DNA of 64,000 bases from NCBI RefSeq assembly GCF_003012055.1, contig NZ_JYGE01000006.1:1-64000 (forward strand), in the 5' to 3' direction. This document shows, in pieces, positions 19,755-27,562 of this stretch (position 1 is the first letter of the stretch; the number at the start of each line of letters is the position of its first letter). The notes beneath the pieces were generated by a model that worked only from the letters and a program-made list of their open reading frames with translations, searched no databases and had not been told where the DNA came from. The DNA comes from Peptostreptococcus russellii (GTDB lineage Bacteria; Bacillota; Clostridia; Peptostreptococcales; Peptostreptococcaceae). The position numbers and the translations under genes were made by a program.

Positions 19755-20176
19755 AACTTAAAATGCCTTTTTTTGTTTATTTATTTAAGTTTTATATTAT
19801 GAAGTTTACTTTTTGCTATATTTTTGTATTATAAACTTGATTTACCATAAAGCTCTTTTCTATTCCAACTTTCTTTTAAAGCTCTAAATAAGCATTTTCA
19901 TGTTATTTTTTTGTATTCTAAAGTTATTACCTTCTTTCTTATGTTTTTTATATGTATTTCTTGTATTTCTATACTATGCCTTCTAAGTATCTAAAGCACT
20001 GCTCTTATGAAGCATTTTTAATTGGCAAATATTATAAATTTATGATATTATATATATTATAGAATTAGAATAACTCTTATTAAGTAAGTTCACTTTAAAT
20101 ATAAAGTAACTTTCTTTTATTGAGTTTTTACTAATTTAAATTGAATTAATAAGAAGCTGGTTTTTATAAATAATAT

Positions 20177-20250
20177 GTCTCCGTAGCTCAGTCGGATAGA
20201 GCACTCGCCTCCTAAGCGAGGGGTCGGAAGTTCGAATCTTCTCGGGGACG
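20177..20250 (+). tRNA. tRNA-Arg (CCT)
   Basis: Cloverleaf with acceptor GTCTCCG/CGGGGAC and anticodon loop CTCCTAA, anticodon CCT. CCA is not encoded. It has its own terminator directly downstream. Confidence 0.95.
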
Positions 20251-20252
20251 CT

Positions 20253-20290
20253 AAAGAGCTATAAAACTTTAAAGTTTTATAGCTCTTTTA
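20253..20290. terminator. Terminator after tRNA-Arg (CCT)
   Basis: An 18-bp perfect palindrome without extra loop bases (20253-20288), ending in CTTTT; it begins three bases after the tRNA. Confidence 0.9.
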
Positions 20291-20378
20291 TGATAAATAG
20301 AAATACTAGCTAGTTTGCATGATAAAAGAAATTATAGCCAGCTGCTTAAAATATAAATAGTATATCAAGGAGGCAATT

Positions 20379-21227
20379 ATGAATAATGATAAAATAAGTA
20401 AGTTTAAGAAAGCCGAAGAAAGCTTTAGATGTCCCATATGTAATTTAGCTCTATATCTAGATGGAAAAAGTTTAAAATGTGAAAATAAGCACTCCTTCGA
20501 CATAGCAAAGCAAGGTTATATAAACCTTTTAATGAATTCCAAAAAACAAAAACTTTATGATAAATCATCTTTTGAAAATAGAAGGCTAATACTAGAATCA
20601 GGATTTTATGATCATATACTCAAGGAAATAGTGGACTTTATAGATAATAATCAAATTAATAAGATTTTGGATATAGGGTGTGGAGAAGGATATTATTCTA
20701 ATAGTATAAATCAGATGTCTTCTAAAGATCTTGATATCTATTCTTTTGATATATCCAAGGATTCTATTGTTTTAGCTAGTAAGGGTGATAATTCTAACTC
20801 TGTAAAATACTTTGTATCTGATTTGGCTGATATAGCAATACAAAATTCGTCAATTGATTGTATTTTAGATATTTTTTCTCCAGCAAACTATAAAGAGTTT
20901 AAAAGAATATTAAAAAATGATGCTTTTCTTTTGAAGGTAATACCTGGTGAAAATCATTTGAAAGAAATAAGAGAAAAGGTCAAGGATAAATTGAATAAGG
21001 AAATCTATTCAAATCTAGAAATTATTAAATGCTTTGAAGAATCTTTTCAAATACTTGACCATAAAAAGACTTCCGCTACTTATAAACTCTCTAGCAAGGA
21101 AAGAGACTCTCTTATACATATGACCCCTCTACTATTTAATATCGATACAGACGAAATTGATTGGAGCGATGTTAGAGATATTACAATCGATGCTGAAATA
21201 TTAATCGCTAAAAAGAAATTAGATTAG
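20379..21227 (+). CDS. rlmA: 23S rRNA guanine-N1 methyltransferase RlmA-like
   Basis: 282 residues. An N-terminal zinc finger (FRCPICNLAL...LKCENKHSFD, Cys/Cys/Cys/His) is followed by the family motif AKQGYINLL. An SAM-dependent methyltransferase domain then begins with motif I ILDIGCGEGYYS (about residue 97). RlmA methylates G745 (RlmA-II G748) of 23S rRNA hairpin 35 using SAM. AAGGAGG precedes the ATG. Some members confer resistance to tylosin-type drugs; which subtype this is cannot be told from the sequence alone. Confidence 0.9.
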   Translation: MNNDKISKFKKAEESFRCPICNLALYLDGKSLKCENKHSFDIAKQGYINLLMNSKKQKLYDKSSFENRRLILESGFYDHILKEIVDFIDNNQINKILDIGCGEGYYSNSINQMSSKDLDIYSFDISKDSIVLASKGDNSNSVKYFVSDLADIAIQNSSIDCILDIFSPANYKEFKRILKNDAFLLKVIPGENHLKEIREKVKDKLNKEIYSNLEIIKCFEESFQILDHKKTSATYKLSSKERDSLIHMTPLLFNIDTDEIDWSDVRDITIDAEILIAKKKLD

Positions 21228-21287
21228 TATATTAACTCGGATTTAATTATTTATAAATAGCTACATTTTAATTATTTGATAAAATTT

Positions 21288-21319
21288 AAGGCCACGCATT
21301 ATCCTGCGTGACCTTATTT
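21288..21319. terminator. Bidirectional terminator
   Basis: Stem AAGGCCACGCA/TGCGTGACCTT with one internal mismatch and a 6-base loop, between two converging genes. Just beyond, the unit AACTACAC is repeated three times (about 21390-21418). Confidence 0.82.
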
Positions 21320-21433
21320 TTACTTATGTTTAAATTATTATGTTTATTTGTAACTATATCACTATATAATTACATATCTATATAACCGAATAACTACACA
21401 ACTACACAACTACACAACCATTTTAACAAATAT

Positions 21434-22756
21434 CTACATTTTAATTTCAAATTTATTATGTGAAGAATCAAAGTCCATATATATACTATCTAGATAAGAT
21501 ATTAAAAATGTTTCCTCACCATATTTTTTCCATCTTTTATAGTTTATATTTTCTATATTTAAATCTTCTCTTTCTTTCATTCTTCCTGAAAAATAAAATA
21601 GATTTGTATCTATCACAAAATTCATCATTTCTCTTTTTTCCTCTAGACTTATATTTATTTTATTCAAAACAGGCTCTATCTGATCTTTTGTGCAATCAAT
21701 AAAAAACTCTTTAGAAATTTCATTAAAATTTAAGAGTTTATCATCTTTCCAACCATATTTTTTTGCCCAGTATTCTACATCTATACTTTGAGATTCGTAT
21801 TCTATACTTCCTCTTGCATCTGCATGAATACTAGCATATAAATGAGGATACAAGGCCACAGAAGCTATTGCAGCGTCTAATACTCCTTCATTTTTCGATA
21901 TATGTTGTATGTGCATATGACCACTTAAATTTAATCTTACATTATGGTCACTAAATAACTTGATTAACTTAGAGCTATTTGATATCTTATAGCCTGATAT
22001 AAACATCTTATTGTGTGCAAGTATATTTTGATGCGTAACCGAAATAACCGATAAGTTATTAATACTAGCTATATTGAGCATTTTTTCAATCCATTTATAT
22101 GTTTGATTTGATATATGTAGATCATTTTGTCCACAGCTGGTTTCTATCATCAAGATACACTGGAAATTATTTATCATATACATATAGCTAAGAGAATTCT
22201 TATCCCTTCCTATCACTTTTGGATCTTCATCAGAATAGGAAAACTCCGAATAAATCTCCTTAAACTCTTCTTTACTTACAGAATCAACTCTTTTTTCCTC
22301 ATCAAGTATAAAACTTTTAGCTTTTTCATTGTCTATATCGTGATTCCCTGGAATTATCAAAACATCTATACCTTTATCTTTTAAGATTTTAAACTTCTTT
22401 GCTATCTTTTGATGACTTGCTTTTTCACCATTGTAGCTAATATCACCGCTGACTATTATTGCATCTGGCTTTTTCTTAATCATCTCTAATATGAAAGAGT
22501 CTAAAACTTGATCTATATATCTAACCGTCTTAGCATCTCCCTTTTCCACATTCCTCACAAATGCTTGACCGTAGTCTGTCAAACTTGGATCTAAATAGTG
22601 AATATCGCTTATATGAACCAAATCTAGCTCATTGGAATTCTGATCAAAATCTATATGAGGTATAGTTTTTTCAATCAGTCTTCTTGATTTTTTTCTTTTT
22701 TCTATCAAAAATATAAAACTAGCAACTATTACTATCATTAAAATTATAAAAGTCAC
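21434..22756 (-). CDS. Membrane-anchored metallophosphoesterase
   Basis: 440 residues with one N-terminal membrane helix (FIILMIVIVASFIFLIE) and a calcineurin-like phosphoesterase domain. All five metal motifs are present: HISDIHYLD, VSGDISYNGE, IPGNHDIDN, SVTHQ and NLSGHMHIQH. The catalytic domain probably lies outside or close to the membrane; the substrate is unknown. The GTG at 22756 is 8 bases after AAGGAAGG; a GTG three codons earlier overlaps that site. No operon partner. Confidence 0.88.
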   Translation of the reverse strand: MTFIILMIVIVASFIFLIEKRKKSRRLIEKTIPHIDFDQNSNELDLVHISDIHYLDPSLTDYGQAFVRNVEKGDAKTVRYIDQVLDSFILEMIKKKPDAIIVSGDISYNGEKASHQKIAKKFKILKDKGIDVLIIPGNHDIDNEKAKSFILDEEKRVDSVSKEEFKEIYSEFSYSDEDPKVIGRDKNSLSYMYMINNFQCILMIETSCGQNDLHISNQTYKWIEKMLNIASINNLSVISVTHQNILAHNKMFISGYKISNSSKLIKLFSDHNVRLNLSGHMHIQHISKNEGVLDAAIASVALYPHLYASIHADARGSIEYESQSIDVEYWAKKYGWKDDKLLNFNEISKEFFIDCTKDQIEPVLNKINISLEEKREMMNFVIDTNLFYFSGRMKEREDLNIENINYKRWKKYGEETFLISYLDSIYMDFDSSHNKFEIKM

Positions 22757-22765
22757 AAGAACCAC

Positions 22766-23131
22766 CTTCCTTATAAAGTATTCGATATTTATTTTAATAC
22801 TATTTATCTCTTAGCATCATAATTACCCTTTATATTGTCTATATTTTTCTATTACTTAGTTTTTTGCTACTTATTATTTTATATTTCATTTGATTGAACT
22901 ACTATACTTACCTATAATTATCTATCTCTTAAGTTTAGCAATTTACTTGAATCTATATATTTACTTGGATTTTTCTATTGCCCGAATCTTTTTTGCTACT
23001 TAAATATTTTTTGTTTTTCAGTAAACTCCCATATACTTATTATAGACCATATAGAAAAAAATAGTAATTTCTATTCTTATTTTTATATAAAAGCATATAT
23101 AATTAGTAAAATCCTTATAATTTTATAAAAA
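22766..23131. other. AT-rich spacer
   Basis: About 365 bases upstream of the phosphoesterase gene. No gene, repeat or structured RNA that I can recognise. Confidence 0.5.
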
Positions 23132-23175
23132 AAAGCTGTTTCCAAATCTAGATTTTCTAGTTTAGAAACAGCTTT
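23132..23175 (-). terminator. Terminator after tRNA-Arg (ACG)
   Basis: An 11-bp stem AAAGCTGTTTC/GAAACAGCTTT around an inner hairpin, with a T-rich stretch following on the minus strand. Confidence 0.85.
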
Positions 23176-23178
23176 AAG

Positions 23179-23252
23179 TGCGCCCGGCGGGACTCGAACC
23201 CACAACCCCTTGATTCGTAGTCAAGTACTCTATCCAGTTGAGCTACGAGCAC
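23179..23252 (-). tRNA. tRNA-Arg (ACG)
   Basis: Cloverleaf on the minus strand with anticodon loop CTACGAA, anticodon ACG. This is the third arginine isoacceptor within 10 kb, and the substrate for the tadA product at 38959-39453, which makes inosine at A34. CCA is not encoded. Confidence 0.95.
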
Positions 23253-23310
23253 ATATCACAAAATAATACCTTTATATTATATCATATAAACTTTCTTTTT
23301 TCAAGTAATT

Positions 23311-23361
23311 AAAAGAAATAGTATCTACCTTTGTTTGTATTATCAAAAGTAGATACTATTT
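23311..23361 (-). terminator. Terminator after the NifX-like gene
   Basis: A 13-bp stem (23316-23328, 23349-23361) followed on the minus strand by TTTCTTTTAATT. Confidence 0.8.
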
Positions 23362-23395
23362 TTATTAGCTTTATTCATCAATCAATTTCTATTAA

Positions 23396-23752
23396 TTAAT
23401 GATGGCAAGAACCGTGATCACCGTGTCCAGCACAGTTTGCTCCCATATCTGATATAGTTCCATCAAGATATGACATAACTGCCTTTTCTGGGTCTCCTGC
23501 AACTCCTGAGAATGACTTTATACCCTTTGCTGCTAGTCCATCAACTGCTCCCTGTCCCATTCCAGAAGTAATTATAACATTAATATTGTTTTCAACTACG
23601 AATTCTGGCATTGTTGAGCAATGATTTCCCTGAGTATCTAGTTCCTCTCTAGATATTATCTTTCCATCTTCTACTGTGAAAACTGAAAAATTCTTAGCAT
23701 GCCCAAAGTGACCGCAAATAACACCGTTTTCAGTTGTAACTGCTATTTTCAT
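23396..23752 (-). CDS. NifX/NifB-type dinitrogenase-cofactor-like protein
   Basis: 118 residues: MKIAVTTENGVICGHFGHAK opens a Nitro_FeMo-Co domain (to about residue 100; motif IITSGMGQGAVDGL). A short Cys/His tail CAGHGDHGSCHH could bind metal. No nitrogenase genes are seen here. In clostridia such stand-alone proteins are common beside Mrp/NBP35-type ATPases and are thought to handle Fe-S or Mo clusters; the precise role is unknown. AGGAGG precedes the ATG. Confidence 0.88.
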   Translation of the reverse strand: MKIAVTTENGVICGHFGHAKNFSVFTVEDGKIISREELDTQGNHCSTMPEFVVENNINVIITSGMGQGAVDGLAAKGIKSFSGVAGDPEKAVMSYLDGTISDMGANCAGHGDHGSCHH

Positions 23753-23865
23753 ATTGTTGCCTCCTTAAATTATATTATCTTACTCCTATATTCTACAATA
23801 AAAAAACTTTTTATGCCATGATTTTCTAAATGTTTATGCAAATTACTTGCAATTATTTTTGGGCA

Positions 23866-23892
23866 TAAAAAAACGAAGGCATTTTCCTTCGT
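23866..23892 (-). terminator. Terminator of the tRNA array
   Basis: Stem ACGAAGG/CCTTCGT (23873-23879, 23886-23892) with T7 following on the minus strand, 16 bases after the last tRNA. Confidence 0.88.
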
Positions 23893-23907
23893 AAACATAT
23901 ATATAAA

Positions 23908-23978
23908 AGGCGACACCCAGATTCGAACTGGAGATCAAGGAGTTGCAGTCCACTGCCTTACCACTTGGCTATGTCGCC
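23908..23978 (-). tRNA. tRNA-Cys (GCA), copy 1
   Basis: Anticodon loop CTGCAAC, acceptor GGCGACA/TGTCGCC and discriminator U as expected for Cys. CCA not encoded. Last gene of the array. Confidence 0.96.
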
Positions 23979-24002
23979 ATAATGTTATGATATATAAAAA
24001 AA

Positions 24003-24075
24003 TGGATCATCGGGGGTTCGAACCCCGGACACCCTGATTAAGAGTCAGGTGCTCTGCCAGCTGAGCTAATGATCC
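24003..24075 (-). tRNA. tRNA-Lys (CTT), copy 1
   Basis: Anticodon loop CTCTTAA gives CTT. CCA not encoded. The body is identical to the neighbouring copy 2. Confidence 0.95.
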
Positions 24076-24107
24076 ATATTGGTTAGTAGCAATCTATCTT
24101 TAAAGAA

Positions 24108-24183
24108 TGGTGGATCATCGGGGGTTCGAACCCCGGACACCCTGATTAAGAGTCAGGTGCTCTGCCAGCTGAGCTAATGATCC
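24108..24183 (-). tRNA. tRNA-Lys (CTT), copy 2
   Basis: Same tRNA body as copy 1, here with an encoded CCA; a local tandem duplication. Confidence 0.95.
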
Positions 24184-24189
24184 GTAATA

Positions 24190-24266
24190 TGGTAGCGGTA
24201 ACGGGACTTGAACCTGTGACCTTCCGGGTATGAACCGGACGCTCTAGCCAACTAAGCTATACCGCC
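24190..24266 (-). tRNA. tRNA-Met (CAT), elongator, copy 1
   Basis: Anticodon loop TTCATAC. It lacks the C1-A72 mismatch of initiators, and its body matches Firmicute elongator tRNA-Met. CCA encoded. Confidence 0.9.
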
Positions 24267-24283
24267 ACGTTATCACAAAATAA

Positions 24284-24359
24284 TGGTGCCTAGAGGCGGA
24301 ATCGAACCACCGACACGGGGATTTTCAATCCCCTGCTCTACCGACTGAGCTATCCAGGC
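24284..24359 (-). tRNA. tRNA-Phe (GAA)
   Basis: Anticodon loop TTGAAAA between GGGGA/TCCCC stems. CCA encoded. Confidence 0.96.
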
Positions 24360-24367
24360 AACTATTA

Positions 24368-24456
<89 letters not shown>

Positions 24457-24493
24457 ATAAATATTAGATTACGTAAATATATTAAATTTTAAT

Positions 24494-24569
24494 TGGCTGG
24501 GGATGCGGGACTCGAACCCACGGATGCATGAGTCAAAGTCATGTGCCTTACCGACTTGGCTAATCCCCA
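24494..24569 (-). tRNA. tRNA-Gln (TTG)
   Basis: Anticodon loop CTTTGAC; T1-A72 first pair as in other tRNA-Gln. CCA encoded. Confidence 0.95.
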
Positions 24570-24589
24570 ACATCATTATTATTTATAAA

Positions 24590-24663
24590 TGAGCGCACAG
24601 GGATTCGAACCCCGGACACACGCCTTAGAAGGGCGTTGCTCTATCCAACTGAGCTATGCACCC
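24590..24663 (-). tRNA. tRNA-Arg (TCT), copy 1
   Basis: Anticodon loop CTTCTAA. CCA not encoded, unlike copy 2. Confidence 0.95.
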
Positions 24664-24689
24664 AAATTCTTAAAATTTTGTCAATAAAC

Positions 24690-24773
24690 TGGTGCGGATG
24701 AAGGGAGTCGAACCCCCACGCCAAAGGCGCTAGATCCTAAGTCTAGTGCGTCTGCCAATTCCGCCACATCCGC
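24690..24773 (-). tRNA. tRNA-Leu (TAG), copy 1
   Basis: Class II tRNA, anticodon loop CTTAGGA. CCA encoded. Downstream end of the first copy of the duplicated seven-tRNA block. Confidence 0.95.
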
Positions 24774-24791
24774 GCATCTTGTTTATTAAAC

Positions 24792-24876
24792 TGGTGGAGG
24801 ATGGTGGATTCGAACCACCGAAGTCGTAGACAACAGATTTACAGTCTGCCCCCTTTAGCCACTCGGGAAATCCTCC
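24792..24876 (-). tRNA. tRNA-Tyr (GTA), copy 1
   Basis: Long variable arm, anticodon loop CTGTAAA. CCA encoded. Part of the duplicated block. Confidence 0.96.
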
Positions 24877-24879
24877 TAA

Positions 24880-24955
24880 TGGAGCTGGTGATAGGACTTG
24901 AACCTACAACCTGCTGATTACAAGTCAGCTGCTCTACCAATTGAGCCACACCAGC
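24880..24955 (-). tRNA. tRNA-Thr (TGT), copy 1
   Basis: Anticodon loop CTTGTAA. CCA encoded; only three bases separate it from tRNA-Tyr. Part of the duplicated block. Confidence 0.95.
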
Positions 24956-24974
24956 ATGTGTGTTTGTATAAAAA

Positions 24975-25051
24975 TGGCGACCTGGAAGGGGTTCGAACCC
25001 TCGACCTCCAGCGTGACAGGCTGGCATTCTAACCAACTGAACTACCAGGCC
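24975..25051 (-). tRNA. tRNA-Asp (GTC), copy 1
   Basis: Anticodon loop CTGTCAC, discriminator G. CCA encoded. Part of the duplicated block. Confidence 0.96.
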
Positions 25052-25081
25052 GCATTATTAATATAATTTTGTATTTATTTT

Positions 25082-25157
25082 TGGTGGGAGTAACAGGGCT
25101 CGAACCTGTGACCCCCTGCTTGTAAGGCAGATGCTCTCCCAGCTGAGCTATACTCCC
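25082..25157 (-). tRNA. tRNA-Val (TAC), copy 1
   Basis: Anticodon loop CTTACAA. CCA encoded. Part of the duplicated block. Confidence 0.96.
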
Positions 25158-25160
25158 ACA

Positions 25161-25234
25161 TGGAGCGGGTGAAGGGGATCGAACCCTCACAGCTGGCTTG
25201 GAAGGCCAGAACTCTACCATTGAGCTACACCCGC
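25161..25234 (-). tRNA. tRNA-Gly (TCC), copy 1
   Basis: Anticodon loop CTTCCAA. CCA encoded. Part of the duplicated block. Confidence 0.96.
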
Positions 25235-25248
25235 GAAAAATAAATAAA

Positions 25249-25320
25249 TGACTCCTAGGGGAATTGAACCCCTGTTACCGCCGTGAAAGGGCGGTGTCTT
25301 AACCGCTTGACCAAGGAGCC
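25249..25320 (-). tRNA. tRNA-Glu (TTC)
   Basis: Anticodon loop CTTTCAC. CCA not encoded. The tRNA at the equivalent place of the second block is Glu (CTC). Confidence 0.95.
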
Positions 25321-25331
25321 AGAAAAAAAAA

Positions 25332-25407
<76 letters not shown>

Positions 25408-25444
25408 ACATATGGATATTACTTTATATAATTTGTTAATTACA

Positions 25445-25534
25445 TGGTGCCGAAGACCGGAATCGAACCGGTACGAAAGTATAAGTTTCGCAGGATTTTA
25501 AGTCCTGTGCGTCTGCCAATTCCGCCACTTCGGC
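25445..25534 (-). tRNA. tRNA-Leu (TAA)
   Basis: Class II tRNA with long variable arm, anticodon loop CTTAAAA. CCA encoded. Confidence 0.96.
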
Positions 25535-25544
25535 ATATTGAATA

Positions 25545-25619
25545 TGGCTCCAAGGGTGGGGCTCGAACCCACAGCCTACCGGTTAACAGCCGGTTGCTCC
25601 ACCATTGAGCTACCTTGGA
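25545..25619 (-). tRNA. tRNA-Asn (GTT)
   Basis: Anticodon loop CTGTTAA, discriminator G, T1-A72 pair. CCA encoded. Confidence 0.95.
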
Positions 25620-25624
25620 ATATA

Positions 25625-25698
25625 TGGAGGCGACGTCCAGATTCGAACTGGAGATCAAGGAGTTGCAGTCCACTGCCTTACCACTTGGCTACGTCGCC
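25625..25698 (-). tRNA. tRNA-Cys (GCA), copy 2
   Basis: Same body as copy 1 apart from the acceptor pair region, here with CCA encoded. Confidence 0.95.
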
Positions 25699-25728
25699 AT
25701 ATATTGTTACCATATTAAAAATAAAAAC

Positions 25729-25806
25729 TGGGGTGGGTAAAGAGATTCGAACTCTCGATCTCCAGAGCCACAATCTGGCGCTTTAACCAACTAAGCTATA
25801 CCCACC
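25729..25806 (-). tRNA. tRNA-His (GTG)
   Basis: Anticodon loop TTGTGGC; the extra G at -1 opposite C73 is encoded, as in other bacterial tRNA-His. CCA encoded. Confidence 0.95.
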
Positions 25807-25807
25807 A

Positions 25808-25884
25808 TGGTCGAGGTGAAGGGACTCGAACCCCCGGCCCCATGGTCCCAAACCACGTGCGCTACCAAACTGCGCTACACCTCG
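25808..25884 (-). tRNA. tRNA-Pro (TGG)
   Basis: Anticodon loop TTTGGGA. CCA encoded. One base separates it from tRNA-His. Confidence 0.96.
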
Positions 25885-25912
25885 ATATTAAAACTATTTA
25901 ATTAAAATTAAA

Positions 25913-25989
25913 TGGTGGACCATCAGGGACTCGAACCCCAGACCTACCGGTTATGAGCCGGGCGCTCTAACCAACTGAGCTAATGGTCC
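25913..25989 (-). tRNA. tRNA-Ile2 (CAT, lysidine type)
   Basis: Anticodon CAT, but the body (acceptor GGACCAT/ATGGTCC, loop CTCATAA) matches Firmicute tRNA-Ile2 rather than tRNA-Met, so C34 is expected to become lysidine through TilS. CCA encoded. Confidence 0.88.
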
Positions 25990-25998
25990 AAATAATCT

Positions 25999-26075
25999 TG
26001 GTAGCGGTAACAGGACTTGAACCTGTGACCTTCCGGGTATGAACCGGACGCTCTAGCCAACTAAGCTATACCGCC
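25999..26075 (-). tRNA. tRNA-Met (CAT), elongator, copy 2
   Basis: Almost identical to copy 1, with one T-stem pair closer to consensus. CCA encoded. Confidence 0.9.
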
Positions 26076-26091
26076 ACATATTATTCTTAAA

Positions 26092-26167
26092 TGGTGGATC
26101 ATCGGGGGCTCGAACCCCGGACACCCTGATTAAGAGTCAGGTGCTCTCCCGGCTGAGCTAATGATCC
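26092..26167 (-). tRNA. tRNA-Lys (CTT), copy 3
   Basis: Same anticodon as the other two Lys genes, with changes in the D-arm. CCA encoded. No Lys (TTT) gene is in this array. Confidence 0.95.
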
Positions 26168-26182
26168 ACGTTATAATTAAAT

Positions 26183-26257
26183 TGGCAGGGGATGAGGGAT
26201 TTGAACCCCCGAATGTATGAGTCAGAGTCATATGCCTTACCGCTTGGCGAATCCCCT
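26183..26257 (-). tRNA. tRNA-Gln (CTG)
   Basis: Anticodon loop CTCTGAC; it complements the Gln (TTG) gene of the same array. CCA encoded. Confidence 0.95.
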
Positions 26258-26265
26258 ACATTATA

Positions 26266-26342
26266 TGGTGAGCGCACAGGGATTCGAACCCCGGACACAC
26301 GCCTTAGAAGGGCGTTGCTCTATCCAACTGAGCTATGCACCC
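26266..26342 (-). tRNA. tRNA-Arg (TCT), copy 2
   Basis: Same body as copy 1, here with CCA encoded. Confidence 0.95.
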
Positions 26343-26363
26343 ACATAAGTATTGGTTTTATAT

Positions 26364-26438
26364 TGGAGCGGGAAACGAGATTCGAACTCGCGACATCGAC
26401 CTTGGCAAGGTCGCGCTCTACCACTGAACTATTCCCGC
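26364..26438 (-). tRNA. tRNA-Gly (GCC)
   Basis: Anticodon loop TTGCCAA. CCA encoded. Confidence 0.96.
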
Positions 26439-26468
26439 TCATTTAATCTTTAATTATAAGTAATAAAC

Positions 26469-26552
26469 TGGTGCGGATGAAGGGAGTCGAACCCCCACGC
26501 CAAAGGCGCTAGATCCTAAGTCTAGTGCGTCTGCCAATTCCGCCACATCCGC
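26469..26552 (-). tRNA. tRNA-Leu (TAG), copy 2
   Basis: Identical to copy 1, including the flanking spacer. CCA encoded. Second copy of the duplicated block. Confidence 0.95.
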
Positions 26553-26570
26553 GCATCTTGTTTATTAAAC

Positions 26571-26655
26571 TGGTGGAGGATGGTGGATTCGAACCACCGA
26601 AGTCGTAGACAACAGATTTACAGTCTGCCCCCTTTAGCCACTCGGGAAATCCTCC
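26571..26655 (-). tRNA. tRNA-Tyr (GTA), copy 2
   Basis: Identical to copy 1, including the spacer. CCA encoded. Confidence 0.96.
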
Positions 26656-26658
26656 TAA

Positions 26659-26734
26659 TGGAGCTGGTGATAGGACTTGAACCTACAACCTGCTGATTAC
26701 AAGTCAGCTGCTCTACCAATTGAGCCACACCAGC
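26659..26734 (-). tRNA. tRNA-Thr (TGT), copy 2
   Basis: Identical to copy 1. CCA encoded. Confidence 0.95.
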
Positions 26735-26755
26735 ATGTGTGTTTGTAATAAAAAA

Positions 26756-26832
26756 TGGCGACCTGGAAGGGGTTCGAACCCTCGACCTCCAGCGTGACAG
26801 GCTGGCATTCTAACCAACTGAACTACCAGGCC
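26756..26832 (-). tRNA. tRNA-Asp (GTC), copy 2
   Basis: Identical to copy 1; the spacer before it differs only by small A/T indels. CCA encoded. Confidence 0.96.
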
Positions 26833-26857
26833 GCATTATTATATTATATTGTTTCTA

Positions 26858-26933
26858 TGGTGGGAGTAACAGGGCTCGAACCTGTGACCCCCTGCTTGTA
26901 AGGCAGATGCTCTCCCAGCTGAGCTATACTCCC
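26858..26933 (-). tRNA. tRNA-Val (TAC), copy 2
   Basis: Identical to copy 1; from here on the spacers of the two blocks differ. CCA encoded. Confidence 0.96.
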
Positions 26934-26936
26934 ACA

Positions 26937-27010
26937 TGGAGCGGGTGAAGGGGATCGAACCCTCACAGCTGGCTTGGAAGGCCAGAACTCTACCATTGAG
27001 CTACACCCGC
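26937..27010 (-). tRNA. tRNA-Gly (TCC), copy 2
   Basis: Identical to copy 1. CCA encoded. Confidence 0.96.
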
Positions 27011-27021
27011 GTATTATATTA

Positions 27022-27093
27022 TGACTCATAGGGGATTTGAACCCCTGTTGCCGCCTTGAGAGGGCGGAGTCTTAACCACTTGACCAATGAGCC
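27022..27093 (-). tRNA. tRNA-Glu (CTC)
   Basis: Anticodon loop CTCTCAA gives CTC. First gene of the array. It differs from Glu (TTC) at several positions in acceptor, D-arm and T-arm as well as the anticodon. CCA not encoded. Confidence 0.93.
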
Positions 27094-27156
27094 TTAGTCA
27101 TTGATTCTCAAGTACCTTAAACGATTTATCAACTGCTGTCCCTTTGGACAAGTATT

Positions 27157-27185
27157 ATAATACCAAAGTATAATCTAATTGTCAA
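27157..27185 (-). promoter_or_regulatory. Promoter of the 34-tRNA array
   Basis: TTGACA (27180-27185), a 17-base spacer and TATTAT (27157-27162) on the minus strand, about 64 bases before the first tRNA. No other terminator or strong promoter was seen within the array, so one transcript is likely. 27186-27533 holds no gene. Confidence 0.85.
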
Positions 27186-27533
27186 TAGAATTTATGACTT
27201 TTTTTTGGATATTTCATTTTTTTTGATTTTCATTTGAAAACTTGCCTATAAATTTACGTTTTTATTTATTTAAGCTACTTTTATAGTATAAGCTATTAAT
27301 TTAATTATTAGAAGGCTTTTTCTCACTTATTAAGAATATCTTAAGATTCCATAATGTTTTATGTAATTTGCTTTTAATTCCCATTATAATGTTCTATAAT
27401 CATATATGAAATTGATAAAAATGTATAGCATATATACTTACTTAATTAATATTTATTGAGTTTGCTTGAGATTCAAGTACAATAGTGTTAGATTTTTAAG
27501 TTTTATTATGTGATATTTATTTATATATATAGA

Positions 27534-27562
27534 AAGGAGGCGGCTTAATAGCCAAACATAAT
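27534..27562 (+). promoter_or_regulatory. Ribosome-binding site with hairpin before the glycosyltransferase
   Basis: AAGGAGG (27534-27540) lies 22 bases from the ATG. A 4-bp GC-rich hairpin GGCT/AGCC (27542-27553) between them would shorten the distance to about ten bases. An in-frame ATA at 27548 is an alternative but unusual start. Confidence 0.5.
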
